This document shows positions 35,418-43,662 of a stretch of DNA of 64,000 nt, piece after piece. A model generated the notes under the pieces. It was not told the DNA's origin and did not search any database. It saw only the letters and a program-made list of their open reading frames with translations. Every line of letters begins with the position of its first letter. Positions within the stretch are counted from its first letter, which is position 1. Where the stretch lies: assembly GCA_000702525.1 (NCBI GenBank), contig JNIN01000002.1, forward strand, positions 124,001 through 188,000, read 5' to 3'. The position numbers and the translations under genes were made by a program. This DNA comes from Lachnospiraceae bacterium AC2012. Its GTDB lineage: Bacteria > Bacillota > Clostridia > Lachnospirales > Lachnospiraceae.

Positions 35418-37457
35418 ATGCAGTTTTACAAGATTGAAATGACGATCAATACAAAAGACGGTGAAGCAGTAGATACTCCCAGAGAAATAGTGGGGAGAAG
35501 GTCGGCAGACAGGGATTTAGGCAATGCGATATCTGTTATTTGCGAGAGATTTAACGAAAAGATTCTCGACAAAGGATGTTTTTTTATCAGCAATGCATCC
35601 TATGGTGAATGTGTTTTTGGATTAGTGTTGCGTGATTACCTGAATATTGATGATTTTATAGAGAGTTTTATAAAGAAGGGAAAACTTGAGGTTGAGGATG
35701 TAGAAATCAGAGAAACTACACTCCACGACTTTGCACGGATGTTAAGTTCCGGTGAAAGAAATGGCTATGTGCATGATGAATATGACATCTTAATGGAGTT
35801 TGAACTGGAGAATTTGGTACATAACAGGCCAAGAGGAATGCGCCTTGATTTCGAGGAAAGAATCCTTCGAGAACGAAGTAAGGATGCGGTGTATCTTGCT
35901 GCAAAAAACTATTTTGCAAAGGATACTTTTATTCCTGAACTGAATCGTATTTACGCTGGAACTCCAAAGAAGAAAGCATATGGGCATCCTGTAGACTATA
36001 TGATTGAAAGCGATGATGAAAGAACGCAGGAAGGTATCACACAGTTACTTATTCAGGCATTATATGATGTTGGGAGGATTATGAATCGACGATACTGTGA
36101 ATTGGAACTATGCCCGGAGGAATACTATTCCAAGAAAACAGTAGAATCTTTGTTCAAAACGTGTACTGGCGGCACTATGGTAGTAAGTATTTACGGGAAT
36201 GTAAATCCGGATGATGATCGCGCAGATAGTAGTCTCTATTTCCTGGAGGAAGTGTGTAAGATTATCAGACATCATTGTTGTGATGTTTTAACAATCATTC
36301 AGCTTCCCAGAGAATGTACTGCACTTAGGATGAAAATATTTGAAACCATAGGAGATTGTACTTTTGTAGAAATAAAAGAGGAATTAGCAGTTGATAAAAC
36401 CGCAATCACATATCTTAAAGAACGTGCCCACGACAGAGGAATAAGAACCGATAAAGAGTTAATAGCAAGAGTAGAAATGGGGCATGGATATTTGGTACCT
36501 GAACTAAATGCTATCTTTGATGAATGGTATAGCAAAAAACTCAAAACGTCTGTATACAGCCAGTATAGAGACATAGCTGAAGCAAAGACGGAAGTTAAAG
36601 ATAGTAAACCAAAAGGAAGTGCATACGAAGAACTGGAATCTATGATTGGTCTGGATTCTGCAAAGAAGATGATTCGGCAGACGTTGGACAGCTATAAAGC
36701 TCAAAAACTGTTTCGTGAGAAGGGGTTGTCTGAGGACACTTTTTGTAACCATATGATCTTTACCGGTAATCCAGGCACGGCTAAAACTTCCGTTGCGAGA
36801 TTGTTTGCACGAATTTTGAAAGATAACGATGTAATCTCAAAAGGGCAGATTGTTGAAGTTGGAAGGGCAGATCTGGTTGGTAAATATGTTGGGTGGACCG
36901 CTCCTACGGTTAAGAGAAAGTTTAAGGAGGCTCTAGGCGGAATCCTGTTTATCGATGAAGCCTATTCTCTTGTTGATGACCGCACTGGATTGTATGGAGA
37001 TGAAGCAATCAACACCATCGTTCAGGAAATGGAGAATCACAGAGATGAATTAATTGTGATATTTGCAGGATATCCCGATAAGATGGAAGGATTCCTTGAT
37101 AAGAATCCGGGGCTTAGATCTCGAATCGCACATCACATTCACTTTGAAGATTACAATGTTGATGAACTTTGTCAGATTGCGAATCACATCGCATCACAGA
37201 AAGGTATGGTTATTGATGAAGGGGCGATGGAGCGGATTAAAGGTATCATGGAGGAAGTAAGTACTCAATCTGATTTCGGAAATGGGCGATATGTAAGAAA
37301 TGTGATTGAGAAAGCAAGAATTGCACAGAGTAGCAGACTTGTGCATATGGACTTTGATTCGATCTCTCAAGAAGATGTAAAGAAAATCAGAGCTGATGAC
37401 ATTGAGGCTCCAGTAAAAGTGAAAAAGACAGTAAACAAAATCGGATTTGCTGTATGA
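35418..37457 (+). CDS. Large AAA+ ATPase (CbbX/SpoVK-like) with novel N-terminal region
   Basis: 679 aa. C-terminal AAA+ module about 405-660: ESMIGLDSAKKMIRQTLDSY, Walker A GNPGTAKT (450-457), Walker B ILFIDEA (Asp513-Glu514), sensor and arginine region in NPGLRSRIAHHIHF. It falls in the CbbX/SpoVK/EccA-like group that remodels protein complexes. The 400-residue N-terminal region has no family I recognise; it looks partly like a second, degenerate AAA unit without a P-loop (about 170-390). Alone between two repeat hairpins. Defence or element maintenance roles are possible. Confidence 0.8.
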   Translation: MQFYKIEMTINTKDGEAVDTPREIVGRRSADRDLGNAISVICERFNEKILDKGCFFISNASYGECVFGLVLRDYLNIDDFIESFIKKGKLEVEDVEIRETTLHDFARMLSSGERNGYVHDEYDILMEFELENLVHNRPRGMRLDFEERILRERSKDAVYLAAKNYFAKDTFIPELNRIYAGTPKKKAYGHPVDYMIESDDERTQEGITQLLIQALYDVGRIMNRRYCELELCPEEYYSKKTVESLFKTCTGGTMVVSIYGNVNPDDDRADSSLYFLEEVCKIIRHHCCDVLTIIQLPRECTALRMKIFETIGDCTFVEIKEELAVDKTAITYLKERAHDRGIRTDKELIARVEMGHGYLVPELNAIFDEWYSKKLKTSVYSQYRDIAEAKTEVKDSKPKGSAYEELESMIGLDSAKKMIRQTLDSYKAQKLFREKGLSEDTFCNHMIFTGNPGTAKTSVARLFARILKDNDVISKGQIVEVGRADLVGKYVGWTAPTVKRKFKEALGGILFIDEAYSLVDDRTGLYGDEAINTIVQEMENHRDELIVIFAGYPDKMEGFLDKNPGLRSRIAHHIHFEDYNVDELCQIANHIASQKGMVIDEGAMERIKGIMEEVSTQSDFGNGRYVRNVIEKARIAQSSRLVHMDFDSISQEDVKKIRADDIEAPVKVKKTVNKIGFAV

Positions 37458-37521
37458 TGCATGGTCAAACAGCATGACACCGCTGTCAAAATAGGTTGAA
37501 AACATCATATTATAGCACTAT

Positions 37522-37542
37522 GATTAAAGTGTAACTTTAATC
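37522..37542. promoter_or_regulatory. Dyad GATTAAAGT-N3-ACTTTAATC
   Basis: Perfect 9-bp inverted repeat upstream of a Phd-like antitoxin remnant. Could be an old toxin-antitoxin operator; no T run follows, so not a terminator. Confidence 0.4.
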
Positions 37543-37567
37543 GTTTGATCGTTGATAAGGAGACGCC

Positions 37568-37738
37568 ACGACAGTTGATGTAGATGCTATTGTATCAATC
37601 ACAGAGGCTAATCAGAACTTTTCAAGGATAAAGAAATTGTGGATCTTATCGTATCCGTGGCATCCGGACAGACAATGAAGGTGTTTTATGGACAAACAGT
37701 TTGGATTAAGCAAATCGAAATATTGTAAAGGTGTCCAG
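37568..37738 (+). pseudogene. Phd/YefM-type antitoxin remnant
   Basis: After GGAGACGCC, an ACG codon stands where ATG is expected, then TTVDVDAIVSITEANQNFSR, a typical Phd-like N-terminus. The frame then shifts to KDKEIVDLIVSVASGQT and runs into the DUF2779 gene. The middle of the protein is missing. Broken start plus internal deletion make it non-functional. Confidence 0.5.
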
Positions 37739-39175
37739 TGTCCAAAGATCCTTTGGATGGACACCCATATGAGAGAAAAAGCAAAACCCGGTGACGAGTC
37801 TGTGCTTGAAACAGGCACAAGGGTTGGAGATCTTGCACGCGGATATTTTGGAGAAAACACGCTCGTAGAGTTTAACCTTGATAAGGGAAAAATGGTTTCC
37901 GATACGAAGAGACTGATCGAGGAGGAAAAAGGCGAAAGAACCATAGCGGAAGCTTCATTTTATTGGGATGGACTTTTTTGCTCAGTGGATCTGTTGCGCG
38001 TACATGGTGAAGAATGCAGTATTGTGGAAGTAAAGAGCTCGACAGAGGTTAAAGATATCTATGTCGATGATCTTGCTTTTCAATACTATGTTCTTTCAAA
38101 GTGTGGAATGAAGATAAAAAGTGCTTCGCTTATGCATATAGACTCTTCATATGAGCGACACGGTGAACTGGAACTGGATAAACTATTCGTAGTTAAGGAT
38201 TATACGGATGTTGTTAAAGATAAGTTGCAGGAGGTTGAAGATAATGTAAGGCAAATCCGCCTTTTCCAAGAGAATACGGAAGAACCCGAAAAAGATATCG
38301 CCCTTTGCTGTGAGGTCCCTTATGAATGTGCGTACTACGATTATTGTCGTAGACATATTCCTGAGAGGTCTGTATTTGACATCAAGGGGCTTTTTACGTC
38401 CAAGAAGTATGAGTATTATCACCAGGGGATTATTTCTTTTGAGGATGTTATTCGCTGCAAACCTAAACTTAGTGATAAGCAATTACAACAGGTTAAGACA
38501 GAGTATTTTGATTGTCCAGATGTAATCATACCTGAAGAAATAAGAGAGTTTTTGGATACATTGCGGTATCCGCTATACCATCTTGATTTTGAGACTTTCC
38601 AACAGGCAATACCGGAGTTTGAAGGGTTGCATCCTTATGAGCAGATACCTTTCCAGTATTCTTTACATATAGAGTACGAAGACGGGAGACTGGAGCATAA
38701 AGAGTTTCTGGCAAAAGAAGGAACTGATCCGAGAAGATCGATTGCAGAAAGTCTTTGCATGGATTTTCCTACGGATGTATGTGTCCTTGCATATAATATG
38801 TCATTTGAACGTAGAGTGTTGAAGTCCTTGGCAACGGCCTTTCCGGATCTTGCAGATCACCTATTAGCAATCCGGGATAATATTTGTGATCTTATGATAC
38901 CCTTCCAAAACCAGCATTATTATACAAAGGCAATGCAGGGATCTTATTCGATCAAATATGTTTTGCCGGCGCTTTACCCGGACGATCCGGAACTGGATTA
39001 CCATTCGCTGGAGGAAATTCATCATGGCGGGGAGGCTTCGTCTGCATTCGCAAACCTGGTAAACAAGACCCCGGAGGAGATTGAAATAACAAGACGGAAT
39101 CTATTGAAATACTGCGGCCTTGATACGTATGCAATGGTCAAAGTTCTTGCCAAATTAAGAGAGGTATGCAAATAA
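37688..39175 (+). CDS. DUF2779 protein: Cas4/RecB-like nuclease fused to a DEDD-type exonuclease fold
   Basis: 495 aa. N-terminal PD-(D/E)XK region: Asp101 (CSVDLL) and Glu114-x-Lys116 (IVEVKSS). Cysteines 13 and 18 (YCKGVQC) and 207/208, 214, 220 (CCEVPYECAYYDYC) could hold an iron-sulfur cluster as in Cas4/AddB. C-terminal DUF2779 (about 290-495): DFE at 300-302, AYNMSFERRVL and YCGLDTYAM with Asp479, an RNase H-like exonuclease arrangement. Roles are inferred from motifs only. Overlaps the WYL regulator region at its 3-prime end; DUF2779-WYL neighbours suggest a regulated DNA-processing or defence module. Confidence 0.75.
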   Translation: MDKQFGLSKSKYCKGVQCPKILWMDTHMREKAKPGDESVLETGTRVGDLARGYFGENTLVEFNLDKGKMVSDTKRLIEEEKGERTIAEASFYWDGLFCSVDLLRVHGEECSIVEVKSSTEVKDIYVDDLAFQYYVLSKCGMKIKSASLMHIDSSYERHGELELDKLFVVKDYTDVVKDKLQEVEDNVRQIRLFQENTEEPEKDIALCCEVPYECAYYDYCRRHIPERSVFDIKGLFTSKKYEYYHQGIISFEDVIRCKPKLSDKQLQQVKTEYFDCPDVIIPEEIREFLDTLRYPLYHLDFETFQQAIPEFEGLHPYEQIPFQYSLHIEYEDGRLEHKEFLAKEGTDPRRSIAESLCMDFPTDVCVLAYNMSFERRVLKSLATAFPDLADHLLAIRDNICDLMIPFQNQHYYTKAMQGSYSIKYVLPALYPDDPELDYHSLEEIHHGGEASSAFANLVNKTPEEIEITRRNLLKYCGLDTYAMVKVLAKLREVCK

Positions 39176-39204
39176 CGGGTGAAAACGAAAGGAGTAATCA
39201 AAAA

Positions 39205-40257
39205 TTGGGCAGACAGGCAAAGAAGTTAAGTCTCTTTAATACATTGGAGATACTAAAAAAATATACGGATGAGGATCACCGATTGACGCAGGCCGAACTG
39301 TTGGAACTGCTAAAGCAGGATTATGATATGGAAGTTGACCGGCGAACTGTAAAAAGCAATCTGATGGATCTCATTGAACTTGGTTATGAAATCGAATCGC
39401 AGGAAACGACCAGAATGATCCGAAATGAAAAGACCGGAGAGGTAGAAGAAAGCACCATTATGTCTAGCTTTTACCTTGTGAGGGATTTTTCAAATCCTGA
39501 GCTGCGCATGCTAATAGATTCTTTGCTCTTTTCTAAGCATTTACCGTATAGTCAGTGCAAGGAACTGGTTTTAAAACTTGAGGGCCTTTCCAATAAATAT
39601 TTTCAGTCTCATATGCAGTACATCTTAACAATGCCTGAGGATAAGACAAATAATAAGCAGGTTTTTTATAATATAGATGTTCTGGATGAGGCCATTAGCA
39701 AGAATAAAAAGGTCTCTTTTAAATATTTGGAATATGGCACAGATAAAAAGCAGCATGTTAAATGTACGGAAAATGGCACAGAACGAGTTTATATTGTAAG
39801 CCCTTATCAAATGGCAGCAAAAGAGGGTAAGTATTACCTGATTTGCAATTATGATAAGTATGATGATGTATCCAATTACAGAGTGGATCGCATCACGGAT
39901 ATTGAAATTGTGGATGAAAAGGCCAAGCCTTTTGAAAAGTTGAAATGGGCAAATGGACAAAAGTTGGATCTATCAGAATACATGAAGAAGCATGTTTATA
40001 TGTATTCCAGCGAGGATTCAATTGTAAAATTCAAAATAGTACGGCCGATGATTAGCGATATCATCGATATGTTTGGAAAAGATGTTCAGTTCTATGATGA
40101 AGCTGATGATACCGTTTGTGTTAAAGCAAAAGTAAATGAGGCTGCTATGATACAGTTTGCAAAGAATTATGCACCGGATGTGGAAGTATTAGAGCCGGTG
40201 GAGTTGCGGGGAAAAGTAAAGATGGAATTATTGGAAGGAGTGAAGGCGTATGAATGA
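39205..40257 (+). CDS. WYL-domain transcriptional regulator
   Basis: 350 aa from a TTG at 39205 (GRQAKKLSLFNTLEIL) with GGAG upstream. An ATG at 39166 in frame would overlap DUF2779 by 10 bp but lacks a spaced ribosome site. N-terminal wHTH (about 10-75: LTQAELLELLKQDYDMEVDR, RTVKSNLMDLIELGYEI), WYL domain about 155-235 with VSPYQMAAKEGKYYLICNYD, then a WCX-like C-terminus. WYL regulators often sense nucleotides or DNA ends and repress defence genes. Sits directly after DUF2779 and overlaps the next gene by 8 bp. Confidence 0.85.
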   Translation: MGRQAKKLSLFNTLEILKKYTDEDHRLTQAELLELLKQDYDMEVDRRTVKSNLMDLIELGYEIESQETTRMIRNEKTGEVEESTIMSSFYLVRDFSNPELRMLIDSLLFSKHLPYSQCKELVLKLEGLSNKYFQSHMQYILTMPEDKTNNKQVFYNIDVLDEAISKNKKVSFKYLEYGTDKKQHVKCTENGTERVYIVSPYQMAAKEGKYYLICNYDKYDDVSNYRVDRITDIEIVDEKAKPFEKLKWANGQKLDLSEYMKKHVYMYSSEDSIVKFKIVRPMISDIIDMFGKDVQFYDEADDTVCVKAKVNEAAMIQFAKNYAPDVEVLEPVELRGKVKMELLEGVKAYE

Positions 40258-40933
40258 TGAAATTAGATTTTTAATTCAATGTTATTTTGGAGATATAGAC
40301 GATCCCTATCTTGCAGCAATAGATAGAGCGTATATTGATATGCAAACACATACCATATCAGGGGAAAAGAATAAGATTTTTGAGATGCGAAGAAGTTTAA
40401 CTGAGTGTTTGTATAAGCAGTTGAAAAGTTTAAATGGAGATACGGACTATAATAAATGGCATGAAAAAACATCACATCAGATGAAGGAAGAAAGTCAGTC
40501 TTGTATAGAGCTTTCTTATGGACAAATCCAAAAATGGATTAATATGTCGGTGAAGTATTTATATACTTTTAGAAGTCTTGGTTTAGAGGAAGTTAACGAG
40601 TATTTTGTTGAGCATAAGAAGGAGTTTCATGCTCCTTTGGATTCTTATGTGCTTAATCATTTAAACAAAAAAGGTAAATTAGAAGACACAGAACATACAT
40701 GGAGTCAAATAGAGACATACGATGAATATCGAAATATTGAGAAACACATAACTTTTGAAGAAGAATATAAAAACTGGCCGGAATATGTAAAGCAAGCGCA
40801 GCTAAAGAAAGATGGGCTTGCTAAAAAAGCAGATAAGTATAGTTATAAAAGACATATTCAAAAAAATTATTCTGATAAAAATAAACCATATTGTGGATGT
40901 ATTAGATGGAATACAAAAGAAATAAAATCCTGA
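40250..40933 (+). CDS. Unknown protein with SYGQ-QK-INM motif, paralogue 1
   Basis: 227 aa. Not a family I recognise. Residues about 87-135 read CIELSYGQIQKWINMSVKYL, then YTFRSLG and APLDSYVLNHL. The same block occurs in the 239-aa protein at 42266 (MSFGQAQKIINMAFKYLY and MPLDGIMLEW), so they are paralogues with divergent ends. All-alpha, soluble, no signal. Overlaps the WYL gene by 8 bp and is followed by the recurring hairpin. Confidence 0.65.
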   Translation: MNDEIRFLIQCYFGDIDDPYLAAIDRAYIDMQTHTISGEKNKIFEMRRSLTECLYKQLKSLNGDTDYNKWHEKTSHQMKEESQSCIELSYGQIQKWINMSVKYLYTFRSLGLEEVNEYFVEHKKEFHAPLDSYVLNHLNKKGKLEDTEHTWSQIETYDEYRNIEKHITFEEEYKNWPEYVKQAQLKKDGLAKKADKYSYKRHIQKNYSDKNKPYCGCIRWNTKEIKS

Positions 40934-40945
40934 TAACTTGAAAGT

Positions 40946-40970
40946 GGGATGTGCGCTAAAATGCACATCC
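40946..40970 (+). repeat. Recurring GGGATGTGC hairpin, copy 2
   Basis: GGGATGTGC / GCACATCC then TCTTTTTTATACTTG and TTTTAACACAGA. Terminator-like. The GTTTTAACACAGA tail is itself duplicated here (40985-41014). Confidence 0.7.
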
Positions 40971-41028
40971 TCTTTTTTATACTTGTTTTAACACAGATAA
41001 GTTTTAACACAGACAACAAGGAGGAAAA

Positions 41029-41391
41029 ATGATGGATATTGATTTTACACCCATATATAGAGTAATAGTTTGTACTAAACTTGAAGAACGCTTTAATGAA
41101 ATAAAGCAAGAGGATGGGACAATTGTAAAAGAGCCTGCTGTTATCTCTTTGAATTATGGGTGTCGAGAAAATTTTGGCTTTTTCCATGAAAAGGAGAATG
41201 CAATTATGGCTGTAAGAATGAATGCATGTGATATTTGGGAAACTTGTTATGACTATGCAATAGTTGAAGAAATAGGACCTGGGTTATATTCAAGAGTAAA
41301 AAACTGCTGGTTATTTAAGTATGATAGAGAATTGGATGAATATATTCAGTTTGAGAATCCCGATATATTTAATAAAATTGTTTGGTGTTGA
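41029..41391 (+). CDS. Unknown 120-aa protein
   Basis: 120 aa, soluble, acidic. Not recognised. Contains YRVIVCTKLEERFNEIKQED and a Cys-containing core (NACDIWETCYDYAIVEEIG, VKNCWLFKYD). Strong AAGGAGG 6 nt upstream (a second ATG is 3 nt later). Stands alone between a hairpin repeat and a decayed stretch before kptA. Confidence 0.6.
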   Translation: MMDIDFTPIYRVIVCTKLEERFNEIKQEDGTIVKEPAVISLNYGCRENFGFFHEKENAIMAVRMNACDIWETCYDYAIVEEIGPGLYSRVKNCWLFKYDRELDEYIQFENPDIFNKIVWC

Positions 41392-41404
41392 AAAGGAGCG
41401 TAGA

Positions 41405-41561
41405 ATGAGAAGAAATCAGCTGGAATTCGAGTTAGAAGAAGTATGCTAATAGTGGATTGATTGGGAAACTGTTAACTATATTGCAGGAACTTCCGCACAC
41501 TGTATACCTAGATGAATTCAGTCAGTTTGACGCACCGGAGATACCGGGAAAAGATTCATAG
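41405..41561 (+). pseudogene. Decayed short ORF remnants
   Basis: AAAGGAG and ATG at 41405 start only 14 codons (MRRNQLEFELEEVC). After its stop, the frame from 41452 reads LLTILQELPHTVYLDEFSQF, then DAPEIPGKDS, before TAG at 41559. Looks like scraps of one or two lost genes; family unknown. Confidence 0.35.
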
Positions 41562-41641
41562 GTAATTAAGGTCCAGATAATGTTAAAATATATAAAGATA
41601 TAAGGAACATGATAAATAGGTATTGGGCGTAAGAAGCAGAT

Positions 41642-42175
41642 ATGAATGATAAAAGTACAAGCAAATATATAGCTCTAATCCTTCGCCACAAACCGGAAAC
41701 TATTGGAATACCTTTGGATGAGCATGGCTGGGCTAATGTTGATGATTTGATTCAGGGTGTTAGCAAAACACATCCTCTGACGATGGAAATACTGGAGCGG
41801 ATTGTCGCTGAAGACGATAAGCAGCGATATTCTTTCAACGAAGATAAAACATTGATTCGCGCCAATCAGGGACATTCTATTCCGGTTGATGTTGAACTTG
41901 AAGAAGTGCAGCCGCCGGAGTTCCTTTATCATGGTACCGGCGAGAAATATGTTGAATCAATCGACGAGCAGGGGCTTATTCCTAAATCTCGTTTATATGT
42001 TCATCTTTCCCCTGATGAAGATACAGCTCGCAAAGTTGGTAGCCGACATGGGAAGCCGGTTATTTATATCGTTAAGAGTGGAGAAATGTATCGGAATCAT
42101 GAGAAGTTCTACCGGTCTGTAAACGGGGTATGGCTGACAAAAAGAGTAGCAATCCAGTATTTACAAAAGTTATAG
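41642..42175 (+). CDS. kptA: RNA 2-phosphotransferase (Tpt1/KptA family)
   Basis: 177 aa, full length. Conserved motifs: LRHKPE (14-19, Arg15 and His16), HGWANVDDL, RANQGHS (73-79), LYHGT, VHLSPD and a C-terminal GVWLTKRV. The enzyme moves an internal RNA 2-phosphate to NAD, giving ADP-ribose cyclic phosphate; in bacteria the natural substrate is unknown and links to defence or ADP-ribosylation have been suggested. A second, broken copy lies at 43008. Followed by the recurring hairpin. Confidence 0.93.
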   Translation: MNDKSTSKYIALILRHKPETIGIPLDEHGWANVDDLIQGVSKTHPLTMEILERIVAEDDKQRYSFNEDKTLIRANQGHSIPVDVELEEVQPPEFLYHGTGEKYVESIDEQGLIPKSRLYVHLSPDEDTARKVGSRHGKPVIYIVKSGEMYRNHEKFYRSVNGVWLTKRVAIQYLQKL

Positions 42176-42193
42176 AAAAATAAAACTCCATGT

Positions 42194-42220
42194 GGAGATG
42201 TGCACTAAAATGTACATCCC
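42194..42220 (+). repeat. Recurring GGGATGTGC hairpin, copy 3
   Basis: GGAGATGTGCA / TGTACATCCC followed by TTTTTTTATACTTG and a CTCAACAGA tail. Terminator of kptA and same family as copies 1, 2 and 4. Confidence 0.7.
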
Positions 42221-42265
42221 TTTTTTTATACTTGCCTCAACAGAAAAAGAAAGGAGTTGAAGTAT

Positions 42266-42985
42266 ATGAGTAAAGTCATTAATGAAGAAGATGTCAAACG
42301 ATTCAAGGAAACGATTAATAAAGAAAAGGATTTTTTGGCTAAATCGCTTACGAAAGAAACGAAAATTGAGACGTATGTTCAGGCATTATATTTGGGATAC
42401 TTAGATGCATCCCGAACATTTGGTGGACAGAAAAAAGTAACAAAAAATGATGATGCCATCAAACAGGTTGCTGAAAAAATGCAAAATTACATTAACGGTG
42501 GAAACAATGATTTTGATTCAATCTTTTATGAGGCCTGTGGTACTTTATGTATTAATTATGAGATGAGCTTTGGGCAAGCTCAAAAGATAATCAATATGGC
42601 ATTTAAATACTTATACTGCATTGCTGATGGTGAATTAAAAGAACGTTTTGACAAGTGCCACATGCCGCTTGACGGTATCATGCTCGAATGGATACGCAGG
42701 AACATAACTGATGATAACGGAAATAAGCTTAAGAAAGCAGAAGCTTGGAGCAAGTTGCCTAAGGGTGGTGAAAATGTAGCAGGTTCTTATATGTATTATA
42801 AGAAGCATGTTGATAGCTATTGCAAAAAAGAAGACAAAAGCCCACTGCAACTGGATTTTGAAAACTGGGTCACTATGTCTCAAACACTTTCGGCAGAGGA
42901 CTATTTGAAATCATTTACGAAAGCTGAACGGAATGGGAAGAAGCATATTAATTTATTAAATGAGCTATTAAAAAAGAGTAAATAG
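42266..42985 (+). CDS. Unknown protein with SFGQ-QK-INM motif, paralogue 2
   Basis: 239 aa from the ATG at 42266 (MSKVINEEDVKRFKETI), with AAGGAG upstream; a TTG further up overlaps that site. Shares with the 40250 protein the block MSFGQAQKIINMAFKYLY followed by MPLDGIMLEW. Helix-rich; no catalytic motif seen. It precedes the decayed second kptA by 22 bp, echoing the order paralogue then kptA upstream, which suggests a duplicated module. Confidence 0.65.
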   Translation: MSKVINEEDVKRFKETINKEKDFLAKSLTKETKIETYVQALYLGYLDASRTFGGQKKVTKNDDAIKQVAEKMQNYINGGNNDFDSIFYEACGTLCINYEMSFGQAQKIINMAFKYLYCIADGELKERFDKCHMPLDGIMLEWIRRNITDDNGNKLKKAEAWSKLPKGGENVAGSYMYYKKHVDSYCKKEDKSPLQLDFENWVTMSQTLSAEDYLKSFTKAERNGKKHINLLNELLKKSK

Positions 42986-43007
42986 CTCACGCTAGTCTTT
43001 TGGGAAA

Positions 43008-43543
43008 ATGAAAGATAAAGACACAAGTAAGTTTATATCACTGATTCTTCGCCATAAGCCGGAAGTAGTAGGAGTCTCTCTTGATGAGCATAGTTGGGCT
43101 AATGTTGACGAGCTGATTCGAGGGGTAAATAAGTCACATCCCTTGGATATGGGGACTCTGGAACGAATTGTTGCGGAGGACGAGAAACAGCGTTATTCGT
43201 TCAATGAAGATAAAACGCTTATCAGAGCAAACCAAGGTCATTCTATTCCAGTTGACGTTGAACTCGAAGAAGTACAACCACCGGAGTTTCTTTATCATGG
43301 AACCGGCGAGAAATACGTTGAGTCGATTGACAAACAAGGCCTCATTCCAAAGGCGCGGTTATTATGTTCACCTTTCTGCGGATGAGGAAACTGATCGAAA
43401 AGTGGGAAGCAGACACGGAATGTATCAAAACCAAGAGAAGTGTAAATTTCAATATTTAAAAGAAGTTCTATTGCTCTGTGAACGGTGTGTGGTTGACGAA
43501 AAGAGTTTCAGTTCAGTACTTGCAAAATATTAGATCTATATAG
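43008..43543 (+). pseudogene. kptA: Second kptA copy, frameshifted
   Basis: First 116 codons are intact and close to the first kptA ([40 protein letters not shown]). A frameshift near 43360 gives a premature stop. The next frame continues [19 protein letters not shown], lacks about 12 codons present in copy 1, then shifts again to FYCSVNGVWLTKRVSVQYLQ. Two frameshifts and a deletion remove activity. Followed by the recurring hairpin. Confidence 0.88.
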
Positions 43544-43558
43544 GGATGGAGTATCAAT

Positions 43559-43584
43559 GGGATGTGCATAATAATGCACATCCC
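43559..43584 (+). repeat. Recurring GGGATGTGC hairpin, copy 4
   Basis: GGGATGTGC / GCACATCCC, then TTCTTTTATACTTG and TTTTAACACAGAC, nearly identical to copy 2 over about 50 bp. Confidence 0.75.
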
Positions 43585-43662
43585 TTCTTTTATACTTGTT
43601 TTAACACAGACCTTGAGAATAGAAATCGATACATGCGTTTGGACTGAGAAAGGAGAGCAGCT

